From contig JBBDWJ010000104.1 of NCBI GenBank assembly GCA_040902925.1, positions 1-6,482 on the forward strand: a stretch of 6,482 nucleotides of DNA. The letters run 5' to 3'. The first letter of the stretch is position 1, and each line of letters starts with the position of its first letter. The position numbers and the translations under genes are program-made. This stretch comes from JBBDWJ01 sp040902925 (GTDB lineage: Bacteria > Acidobacteriota > Terriglobia > Bryobacterales > UBA6623). Shown piece after piece: positions 1 to 4,351 of the stretch. The notes beneath the pieces are model-generated. The model saw only the letters and a program-made list of their open reading frames with translations. It was not told the origin of the DNA and did not search any database.

Positions 1-182
1 GAGTATACGGCAACCCTGTTCTTTTGTCCATCTATTTGTTGGACACTACACTAGAATAGAACCAGAAAGGGCCGAAGCAGACCTCTGCCCCACCCCCGGC
101 CCGTTTCCTAAGAAATCACAGTGCAGCGCGGAGCCAACACCTGGAAGCCAGCCCCCTGGAAACCCTCCGTCTGCCCGCAAAC
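1..182. other. Left-edge non-coding stretch
   Basis: I see no gene here. The first 60 bases are visibly richer in A and T than the rest of the window and hold a short inverted repeat (TGTCCA at 25-30, TGGACA at 40-45). The stretch could be the promoter side or tail of a gene outside the window. Small reading frames crossing it on the minus strand have no ribosome-binding site and a biased glycine/leucine/phenylalanine composition, typical of shadows in GC-rich DNA. Confidence 0.4.
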
Positions 183-266
183 ACCTGTACCCCACCAAAC
201 CCCGGACCAAACAAGCCAAATTCCAGGGGGAACACATTGAAGAAATCGCCTAAGGAAAGTCCGGCC
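183..266 (+). repeat. Direct repeat, copy 1
   Basis: This is the first copy of a direct repeat; the second is at 431-520, with cores 254 bp apart. The 29-base core (238-266) matches 492-520 with one mismatch (G259 versus A513). The upstream 50 bases also align with small indels: a CACCAAACC run, CCCCGGACCA, a CCAAAT block and a GGGGGA purine tract. In this copy the purine tract (226-231) sits five bases before a TTG at 237, from which LKKSPKESPA can be read (M if TTG initiates). It contains only one CCGGCC unit (257-266), where copy 2 has five. Confidence 0.8.
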
Positions 267-279
267 CTAGGCGTGTGGC

Positions 280-320
280 GCAAGCTCTCCAGCTTGCAGT
301 GTCGAGCCTCGTCTCGACAC
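280..320. repeat. Pair of adjacent perfect stem-loops
   Basis: Two perfect inverted repeats lie one base apart. The first has 7-bp arms GCAAGCT (280-286) and AGCTTGC (291-297) around the loop CTCC. The second has 8-bp arms GTGTCGAG (299-306) and CTCGACAC (313-320) around a 6-base loop. They sit between the two copies of the direct repeat. No T-tract follows, so a classical terminator is unlikely. REP-like palindromes or a folded RNA are the plausible readings. Confidence 0.75.
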
Positions 321-387
321 AAGGCTTCGTCCCCTTCAAATGGCCCAGGAACTCCTTCCAAGAAAGCACTGCCAAGGGCCCGTAAAC

Positions 388-426
388 CGCGAGCTGAGGC
401 TCCCGGGTGCAAGCTGAGAGCTCGCG
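388..426. repeat. Long-loop perfect inverted repeat
   Basis: Perfect 8-bp arms CGCGAGCT (388-395) and AGCTCGCG (419-426) enclose a 23-base loop. The loop contains the palindrome CCCGGG (402-407) and a second GCTGAG matching the one at the end of the left arm. It lies directly before the second copy of the direct repeat. Arms of this GC content may arise by chance in such DNA, but it is the third perfect stem within 150 bp. Confidence 0.55.
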
Positions 427-430
427 CCAC

Positions 431-520
431 GTACACCCGCACCAAACCAAACCCCGGACCACCCAAACCAAATCCAAGGGGGAAAAACCAATGAAGAAAT
501 CGCCTAAGGAAAATCCGGCC
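431..520 (+). repeat. Direct repeat, copy 2
   Basis: This is the second copy of the repeat first seen at 183-266. Here the purine tract AAGGGGGA (476-483) stands seven bases before an ATG (491), a good ribosome-binding geometry. The following codons give MKKSPKENPA, differing from copy 1 at a single residue (N for S). The 3' end of the repeat continues into a 10-bp tandem array absent from copy 1. Confidence 0.8.
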
Positions 521-619
521 ATATCCGGCCAAAAGCGGCCGAAAGCGGCCAGATCCGGCCACGAACAACGCGACAAGCAAGGGTCGAAGATAAACTCGCG
601 ACAGGCTCCGCTTTCATGA
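491..619 (+). CDS. Doubtful small basic peptide, 42 aa
   Basis: This reading frame of 42 codons starts at an ATG seven bases after the purine tract AAGGGGGA. The product is strongly basic (many Lys and Arg), has no hydrophobic segment and resembles no family I recognise. Support: the Shine-Dalgarno-like tract, start position and first ten codons are nearly repeated at 237, and the upstream frame opening at 237 ends in TGA (492-494), overlapping this ATG as ATGA. Against: much of the peptide is encoded by a 10-bp tandem array, which shifts frame every unit, and the remainder has no protein-like pattern. It may be a gene-start remnant carried by a repeat rather than a working gene. Confidence 0.18.
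   Translation: MKKSPKENPAISGQKRPKAARSGHEQRDKQGSKINSRQAPLS
511..560. repeat. Five-unit 10-bp tandem array ending in CGGCC
   Basis: Five consecutive 10-mers each end in CGGCC: AAATCCGGCC, ATATCCGGCC, AAAAGCGGCC, GAAAGCGGCC and AGATCCGGCC. The period of 10 places each CGGCC on roughly the same helical face. The array begins in the last unit of direct-repeat copy 2; copy 1 has one unit only, so the array probably arose by slippage after the duplication. Clustered protein binding or simple microsatellite expansion are both possible. Confidence 0.8.
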
Positions 620-621
620 TA

Positions 622-646
622 CTGCCAGGTTGATCCGACCCGGCAG
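622..646. repeat. Imperfect stem-loop
   Basis: CTGCC (622-626) and GGT (628-630) pair with ACC (638-640) and GGCAG (642-646), with one mismatch (A627/C641) and a 7-base loop. It is one of three hairpins between the tandem array and the next gene. No function can be assigned. Confidence 0.45.
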
Positions 647-671
647 CTACGGGCCGTCGCTTCGCTCCGGC

Positions 672-693
672 GGACAGGCGGGAGCGCCTGTCC
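672..693. repeat. REP-like perfect 9-bp stem-loop
   Basis: Arms GGACAGGCG (672-680) and CGCCTGTCC (685-693) pair perfectly around the loop GGAG. The next bases are CTACTT, not a T-tract, so it is a poor intrinsic terminator. GGACAGGC-type palindromes are, from memory, a common dispersed intergenic repeat in Acidobacteriota and related soil bacteria. The loop is the reverse complement of the CTCC loop at 287-290, although the arms differ. Confidence 0.7.
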
Positions 694-700
694 CTACTTG

Positions 701-714
701 GCGGCTTCCGCCGC
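701..714. repeat. Small GC hairpin
   Basis: GCGGC (701-705) and GCCGC (710-714) pair around TTCC. It lies just upstream of the promoter-like site of the next gene. Being short and GC-only, it could be chance. Confidence 0.35.
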
Positions 715-747
715 TGCCGCCCACCGCGTGGATTGGACAGCAACTTG

Positions 748-756
748 TGGCATAAT
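748..756 (+). promoter_or_regulatory. Extended -10 promoter candidate
   Basis: TG (748-749), one spacer base and CATAAT (751-756, five of six consensus bases) form an extended -10 element. No good -35 hexamer stands 16-18 bases upstream; TTGGAC (733-738) is only 12 bases away, which is too close. Transcription would start near 763, giving a leader of roughly 15 bases with the ribosome-binding site at its 5' end. Confidence 0.45.
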
Positions 757-763
757 TCTGCGC

Positions 764-769
764 AGGAGG
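764..769 (+). promoter_or_regulatory. Ribosome-binding site deciding the start at 778
   Basis: A consensus AGGAGG stands eight bases before ATG 778. It favours this start over an in-frame upstream TTG at 733, which would place a polar 15-residue extension before the signal peptide. Confidence 0.85.
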
Positions 770-777
770 CATTCGCC

Positions 778-1164
778 ATGAAGACACTTTTGCTATTGGG
801 CGCTATGTTCGGAGCGATGGTTCTGCCGGCTCAGGAACTCCGGCCGACCGGCATTTTTTTCATCGAGGAATCTGTGAGGCTTGTGAATACTGTCGAGCCT
901 TCCTGCAGCCAGGAAGCTATCGCGGCGCAGGTTCGCGAGGTTGTAAAAGTTGATGTTCAGATCAACGAACAAGGGGAACCGGTAAGCCTGAAAGTGTTCG
1001 AGTCGCCGGGCTACGGCTTAGGACCAAAGGCGCTCGAAGCGATTTCTCAGTGGAGGTGGCAGGCTTCGCCGGAATTCGAGCAAGGCAAGCAGAAGCGAAT
1101 TGACGCTCGTATTCAGATGTCGTTTCGGTGCAATTTCCTTCCGCCTACAGCGCCAGCGGAGTAG
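778..1164 (+). CDS. Small exported protein with TonB C-terminal-like domain
   Basis: The product is 128 residues. Residues 1-19 are a signal peptide (MKTLLLLGAMFGAMVLPAQ), with likely cleavage near LPA/Q. Residues about 38-117 match the TonB C-terminal fold in outline: a helix region (SQEAIAAQV), strand VVKVDVQI, turn NEQGEPVSL, the hallmark ESPGYGLGPKALEAISQWRW at 75-94, and a last strand RIDARIQMSF. The YGL..KALEAI.QW pattern is the recognisable signature. Full TonB proteins have an N-terminal membrane anchor and a Pro-rich linker; both are absent, so this is probably a free periplasmic domain rather than an energy transducer. Two cysteines, C43 (where relatives usually have Tyr) and C118, could form a disulfide joining the domain ends; that is inference. 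No ExbB, ExbD or receptor gene is nearby. A perfect AGGAGG and an extended -10 precede it. Confidence 0.85.
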   Translation: MKTLLLLGAMFGAMVLPAQELRPTGIFFIEESVRLVNTVEPSCSQEAIAAQVREVVKVDVQINEQGEPVSLKVFESPGYGLGPKALEAISQWRWQASPEFEQGKQKRIDARIQMSFRCNFLPPTAPAE

Positions 1165-1221
1165 GGGCCTGGTAGCGCCTTCGTGCTTGCGGCAACCGCG
1201 AATCGCCGGGTTGGTTCTGCC

Positions 1222-1332
1222 GCCCCTTCGGGGCTCTGCTCACTGGGGCTTTGATTCCCAGGGTTCCGCCGGGACTCGCCTGGGCTCGTCCTCGGCTCCA
1301 CCCTGGGCTATTATCTTCCGCCGCTTCGCGGC
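1222..1332. repeat. Structured dispersed-repeat element: hairpin, long stem, hairpin
   Basis: Three perfect stems are visible. GCCCC (1222-1226) and GGGGC (1230-1234) pair around TTC. CCCAGGGT (1257-1264) and ACCCTGGG (1300-1307) form an 8-bp stem over 35 bases. GCCGC (1320-1324) and GCGGC (1328-1332) again pair around TTC. The words CCCAGGGT, ACCCTGGGCTATTATCT and the CTTCGGGG or CTTCGCGG hairpins agree with a dispersed intergenic repeat I remember from Acidobacteriota and Planctomycetes genomes; that is memory, not a search. It begins 57 bases after the preceding stop codon, so it would lie in that gene's 3' untranslated region. It may terminate or protect the transcript, but no T-tract follows. 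Confidence 0.65.
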
Positions 1333-1541
1333 TGTCGCGCAGCCGAACGCGCATATCACACAGCGGTGAACTTACGTGACGCGCTTGGACCAAACATCAT
1401 CGATCACCGACCAGACCCCTCGGAGTGAACCTACGACGACGATGCCTTTTGCCACTTCAGGCAGATCGGGAACCGTTACGGCTTGGCAAAGTGTCCTTGA
1501 ATAGGAGAGTCTAAGAGGACCCTGTTTGCCTTGGTGACCTG
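1333..1541. other. Intergenic stretch before the binding-protein gene
   Basis: I see no supported gene. The only pairing noted is weak: GTCCT (1493-1497) with AGGAC (1516-1520). A minus-strand reading frame covering 1372-1605 has a passable composition but no ribosome-binding site and runs into the next gene's start, so it is not accepted. No promoter with reasonable -35/-10 spacing was found for the downstream gene. Confidence 0.4.
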
Positions 1542-2432
1542 GTGCTCGAAAGACTTTGTATATTTCTGCTCCTGCTACTGACTGCTTGCGGCCTTTTACT
1601 GACATCGTGCGGCCGCGATGGCTCGAGTATCGTCGTTGGCTCTAAAAATTTCACCGAGAGCGTGGTGCTGGCCGAGTTGATCGCGCAGCAGATTGAAGCG
1701 CGCACGGATCTTCGCGTCGAGCGCCGGCTCAACCTGGGCGGCACGTTTCTCACTCATCAGGCCCTGGTCGCTGGGCAGATCGACATCTATCCCGAATACA
1801 GCGGTACCGCACTGACGGCGATTCTGGAACAGCCGGTGACGCGCGATCCCGCGGAGGTGCTGCGCATTGTGTCGGAAGCCTACCGGCAGCAGTTTCACGC
1901 CGAATGGCTTGCTCCGTTCGGCTTCAACAACACTTACGCGATCGTCGTTCGCGAGGAAGACGCTGACCAGAAGGGCCTCAAGACGCTTTCGGACCTGGCG
2001 GCGGTTTCGAGCGAGTTCGTCATCGGATTCATGTTCGAGTTCAGCGAGCGCCAGGACGGCTATCGCGGCCTAGTTGAAACTTACGGCATGTCGTTCAAGG
2101 ACGGGCCGCGCACCATGGACCTCGGCCTGATCTACCGGGCGCTGCGCGACGGGCAGATCGACGTCGGAGTAGGCAGCGCCACCGACGGATTAATCTCAGC
2201 CCTGAAGATGCGCGTTCTCGAGGATGACAAACGCTATTTTCCTCCCTACGACGCGGCGCCGGTGGCCCGCACGGCGGCGCTCGACGAGCACCCCGAGCTG
2301 CGCGAATCCCTTGGAGCGCTCGGCGGAATCCTCACCGAGCAGGAGATGCGCCAAGTCAACTACGCGGTCGACGGCGAGCAGCGGCCGGTCAAGGATGTGG
2401 TTCGCGAACTGCGCGAGCGCAAAGGGCTGTAG
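1542..2432 (+). CDS. OpuAC/OsmX-type quaternary-amine substrate-binding lipoprotein
   Basis: The product is 296 residues, the usual length for the substrate-binding subunit of glycine betaine/choline-type ABC importers (OpuBC/OpuCC, OsmX/YehZ, also EgtUC). These capture a quaternary-amine ligand outside the inner membrane and hand it to a permease. Family marks are GSKNFTES (33-40), NLGGT (64-68), GQIDIYPEYSGTAL (78-91), GFNNTYA (127-133), GQIDVGVGSATDG (204-216) and DDKRYFPPYDAAPV (228-241). The N-terminus is a lipoprotein signal with two candidate lipobox cysteines, C16 (LLTAC) and C23 (LLTSC). GTG 1542 is the chosen start because an in-frame stop lies at 1512; the ribosome-binding site is weak (GGTGA at 1533-1537). 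No permease or ATPase gene is adjacent in the window. The ligand cannot be told from sequence; betaine, choline, carnitine or ergothioneine are all possible. Confidence 0.9.
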   Translation: MLERLCIFLLLLLTACGLLLTSCGRDGSSIVVGSKNFTESVVLAELIAQQIEARTDLRVERRLNLGGTFLTHQALVAGQIDIYPEYSGTALTAILEQPVTRDPAEVLRIVSEAYRQQFHAEWLAPFGFNNTYAIVVREEDADQKGLKTLSDLAAVSSEFVIGFMFEFSERQDGYRGLVETYGMSFKDGPRTMDLGLIYRALRDGQIDVGVGSATDGLISALKMRVLEDDKRYFPPYDAAPVARTAALDEHPELRESLGALGGILTEQEMRQVNYAVDGEQRPVKDVVRELRERKGL

Positions 2433-2448
2433 TGTTCCGGGAAGAGCG

Positions 2449-2468
2449 GCGGATAGCGGCGTATCCGC
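2449..2468 (+). terminator. Hairpin just after the binding-protein gene
   Basis: Perfect 7-bp arms GCGGATA (2449-2455) and TATCCGC (2462-2468) enclose a 6-base loop, 16 bases after the stop codon. The position suits a transcription end or 3'-protecting stem, but there is no T-run downstream. As an intrinsic terminator it is weak. Confidence 0.35.
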
Positions 2469-2541
2469 GACGGCTGACTAAGAAGCACGAATCGCTACAC
2501 AGTCCCGGCGGCGGACCGGGCTCGGCAACTTCCGCTCCAAA

Positions 2542-2571
2542 GGCCTCCTACGGAGGCCCTCTCCAGAGGCC
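2542..2571. repeat. Overlapping alternative hairpins
   Basis: GGCCTCC (2542-2548) pairs perfectly with GGAGGCC (2552-2558) across a 3-base loop. CCTCT (2558-2562) can pair with AGAGG (2565-2569), and GGCCTC can alternatively reach a second GAGGCC (2566-2571). The pairings exclude one another. An A7 run follows at 2583-2589, which on the minus strand would precede the hairpin, so it is not a terminator in either direction. Confidence 0.45.
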
Positions 2572-2588
2572 AAGGCCAGCCCAAAAAA

Positions 2589-2623
2589 ATTGTCGCCGGG
2601 ATTGTCGTATCCGGTCGTACGAC
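2589..2623. promoter_or_regulatory. Iteron-like TTGTCG cluster with palindrome
   Basis: ATTGTCG occurs at 2589-2595 and 2601-2607. A GTCGTA at 2604-2609 recurs at 2614-2619, and the second copy is half of a perfect 10-bp palindrome GTCGTACGAC (2614-2623). Spacings of 10-12 bp put the copies on about the same helical face, as in operators. A TATAGA at 2636-2641 could be a -10 box whose -35 position would fall on the palindrome. No cognate regulator gene is in the window. Function is inferred only. Confidence 0.3.
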
Positions 2624-2719
2624 TGCGCATCAGGGTATAGAGGGCACTGTAGGCAGCCGCAAGTCATAGGGAACCCTGGGGAAACGCCTCCAGACCCGCT
2701 TCGGCCGTCCGGACGCCCC

Positions 2720-2725
2720 AAGGAG
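2720..2725 (+). promoter_or_regulatory. Ribosome-binding site deciding the start at 2732
   Basis: AAGGAG stands six bases before ATG 2732. It fixes the start of the YdhR-like gene well inside a frame that is open from 2432, and it lies four bases after a 10-bp palindrome, CGTCCGGACG (2706-2715). Confidence 0.8.
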
Positions 2726-2731
2726 CGTTTC

Positions 2732-3058
2732 ATGATGCAAGCCATGGCCGTAATCACCTTCTCGTATTCCTGCCCGCAAGAGGCGCTGAGTGAGTTCGCG
2801 GTGGACTTCGCGACCAACGTCAAGCCTCGGATCGACGGCCTGGAATGGAAGATTTTCCTCAACCAACCGGAGCTGCGGCGCTCGGCGGGGCTGTACTGCT
2901 TCCGGGACATGGAATCCGCGCACAATTATGTGGACGGCCCATACATCGAGGCGCTTCGGAATGCCCCGGTGGTAAGAGAGGTATCGACGCAGGTGTTCGA
3001 GACCATGGAGGAGGCTTCCCTGCTGACTGGCGCTCCCCTGCTCGCCGTTGCGGCCTGA
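2732..3058 (+). CDS. YdhR-family ABM-fold protein (putative monooxygenase)
   Basis: The product is 108 residues, close to E. coli YdhR (about 101). The family has a dimeric ferredoxin-like alpha/beta-barrel (ABM) fold and is annotated as putative monooxygenase; no reaction is proven for most members. The visible pattern follows YdhR: strand AVITFSYSC (5-14), helix ALSEFAVDFATNV, then GLEWKIFLNQPELRRSAGLYCF (36-57), corresponding to YdhR's GFLWKVW...GGIYLF. Next come a helix ESAHNYVDGPYIEAL and a final strand VSTQVFE (84-90). The frame is open upstream to 2432, but AAGGAG before ATG 2732 and the lack of family similarity upstream support the short form; ATG 2735 and ATG 2744 are minor alternatives. 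The gene stands alone, 115 bp before mtnA. It is a soluble cytoplasmic protein with no signal sequence. Confidence 0.85.
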   Translation: MMQAMAVITFSYSCPQEALSEFAVDFATNVKPRIDGLEWKIFLNQPELRRSAGLYCFRDMESAHNYVDGPYIEALRNAPVVREVSTQVFETMEEASLLTGAPLLAVAA

Positions 3059-3133
3059 TATCCCTCGCCTGTCGGCCAATAGTCGTGGCAAGGCGGCGCC
3101 GTTATCCGTCGCGGACATCGGCCTCCAGCAGTA

Positions 3134-3161
3134 TTCACCGGTGGTTCCAACCGTGTAAGAT
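3134..3161 (+). promoter_or_regulatory. Weak promoter candidate before mtnA
   Basis: TTCACC (3134-3139) and TAAGAT (3156-3161) are separated by 16 bases, each with four or five consensus positions. They overlap the palindrome CACCGGTG (3136-3143). The predicted transcript would start near 3168, leaving only about six bases before ATG 3174, a nearly leaderless message. Confidence 0.3.
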
Positions 3162-3173
3162 CGAAAGAAGTAT

Positions 3174-4247
3174 ATGGTCAACACGATTGAATGGACTGCC
3201 AACGGCGTGGTGATGATCGACCAGCGCCGTTTGCCGGCCGAGGAAACCTATGTCACCTGCGGCGACTATCGCGAGGTCGCCGAAGCGATTCGCTCGATGG
3301 TGATTCGCGGCGCTCCGGCGATCGGCGTCGCCGCCGCCATGGGCGTCGCCTTGGGCATTGAAAAAGCTCTGGGCGTGGAAAAATTCGATGCGCCGGCGAC
3401 CCCTCCGCCAAACGGCAAGCTCGACGCCGAGATGGAGGCGATTTGCGCGACGCTGGCGGCGACGCGGCCGACGGCCGTCAATCTGTTTTGGGCGATCGAG
3501 CGCATGAAGGGGCTCTACCGGGAATTGCGTGCTCGCGGCGCGGAGCTTCCGGCGATTCGCGAAGCTCTGATCGCCGAAGCGCTGGAAGTACACCGCGAAG
3601 ACATCGAGATCAACAAAGCGATCGGACGCCACGGCGCGGCGCTGCTGCCATCCGGCGCCGGCGTCATGACCCATTGCAACGCGGGCGCGCTGGCGACGGC
3701 CGGGTACGGCACGGCGTTGGGCGTGATTCGCGCGGCGGTCGAGGCCGGCAACCCGCTCGCCGTGTACGCCAATGAGACGCGCCCGTTTCTGCAAGGCGCG
3801 CGGCTCACGGTGTGGGAATTGCAGCAGGATAAGATTCCCGTCACGCTGCTTACCGACAACATGGCCGGCTATACGCTGGCTTCAGGTAAGATCGGCGCGG
3901 TCGTCGTTGGCGCGGACCGTATCGCGGGTAACGGCGATGTCGCCAACAAGATCGGCACCTATACGGTCGCTGTGCTGGCGAAAGAGAACAACGTGCCGTT
4001 CTATGTGGCGGCGCCGATTTCGACGCTCGACCTCACTCTCTCCTCCGGTAAGGAAATTCCGATCGAAGAGCGCAGCGCCGACGAAGTGACCCACATTCAA
4101 GGGCATCTTGTCGCGCCCAAAGGGACGCAGGTAATGAATCCCGCCTTCGATGTGACGCCGGCGAAGTATGTGACCGCGATTATTACCGAGCGCGGCGTGG
4201 CTCGCGCGCCTTATCTCGATTCGTTGGCGAAATTGGCGAAGGGGTAG
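3174..4247 (+). CDS. mtnA: Methylthioribose-1-phosphate isomerase
   Basis: The product is 357 residues, standard for MtnA, a member of the eIF2B-alpha-related isomerases. It converts 5-methylthioribose-1-phosphate to 5-methylthioribulose-1-phosphate in the cytoplasmic methionine salvage pathway; relatives also act in 5'-deoxyadenosine disposal. The start is typical (TIEW followed by IDQRRLP). Conserved blocks follow: RGAPAIGVAAAMG (45-57), RPTAVNLFWAIERM (98-111), GVMTHCNAGALAT (163-175) with catalytic Cys168, NETRPFLQGARLTVWEL (200-216), TDNM (228-230 region), VVVGADRI (243-250) with catalytic Asp248, NKIGTYTVAVLA (258-269), EIPIEER (294-300) and NPAFDVTPA (322-330). The Cys/Asp pair corresponds to C160/D240 of the B. 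subtilis enzyme. The ribosome-binding site is weak (AAGAAG, 3165-3170). No other salvage gene (mtnP, mtnK, mtnB) is adjacent. Paralogous ribose-1,5-bisphosphate or eIF2B-type isomerases are less likely given the full match. Confidence 0.97.
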   Translation: MVNTIEWTANGVVMIDQRRLPAEETYVTCGDYREVAEAIRSMVIRGAPAIGVAAAMGVALGIEKALGVEKFDAPATPPPNGKLDAEMEAICATLAATRPTAVNLFWAIERMKGLYRELRARGAELPAIREALIAEALEVHREDIEINKAIGRHGAALLPSGAGVMTHCNAGALATAGYGTALGVIRAAVEAGNPLAVYANETRPFLQGARLTVWELQQDKIPVTLLTDNMAGYTLASGKIGAVVVGADRIAGNGDVANKIGTYTVAVLAKENNVPFYVAAPISTLDLTLSSGKEIPIEERSADEVTHIQGHLVAPKGTQVMNPAFDVTPAKYVTAIITERGVARAPYLDSLAKLAKG

Positions 4248-4297
4248 GGCCCGACGGCTACTGACAACCGAGTCGGACGCCGCAGCAGAAGACAAGA

Positions 4298-4314
4298 TTC
4301 GCGCATTCCGCGAA
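4298..4314. repeat. Stem-loop between mtnA and the TPR gene
   Basis: TTCGCG (4298-4303) and CGCGAA (4309-4314) pair perfectly around CATTC, about 50 bases after the mtnA stop and 37 before the next start. It could be a mild terminator, an operator half-site pair or chance; no T-run follows. Confidence 0.35.
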
Positions 4315-4351
4315 GCGGCATGACCATAGACACACAAGCGAGGCCACGAAG

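Noticed and set aside
1..60. Promoter built from TTGGAC (39-44) and TAGAAT (53-58)
   Set aside because: The spacing is only 8 bases; no acceptable -35/-10 pair could be formed here.
183..520. CRISPR array from the repeated C-rich and CGGCC sequences
   Set aside because: Only two long repeat copies with a 160-base gap between them, and a 10-bp tandem array without spacers; no cas genes.
116..580. 154-codon minus-strand frame across the left repeat zone
   Set aside because: No ribosome-binding site, biased Gly/Leu/Phe/Arg composition, and it passes through direct repeats and palindromes; it looks like an open frame produced by GC-rich DNA.
733..777. Upstream TTG start for the TonB-like gene
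   Set aside because: It would bury the signal peptide behind a polar leader and lie upstream of the likely promoter -10; AGGAGG at 764-769 points to ATG 778.
1372..1605. 77-codon minus-strand frame opposite the start of the OpuAC-like gene
   Set aside because: A short stretch (VPDLPEVAKGIVVVGSLRG) looks protein-like, but there is no start signal and it overlaps the signal-peptide region of a confident gene. A database search of this peptide would settle it.
2432..2731. In-frame 100-codon upstream extension of the YdhR-like gene from a GTG at 2432
   Set aside because: The extension is rich in Arg, Pro, Gly and Ser without domain-like pattern, covers several hairpins, and a good AAGGAG stands six bases before ATG 2732, which matches the family's N-terminus.
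3370..3440. Pro-rich insertion in mtnA (residues about 67-88)
   Set aside because: This loop between conserved blocks varies in length and sequence across the MtnA family; the active-site residues and total length are normal.
3135..3794. Long minus-strand frame opposite mtnA (219 codons)
   Set aside because: Arg/His/Ala-rich antisense shadow of a certain gene; no independent signal.
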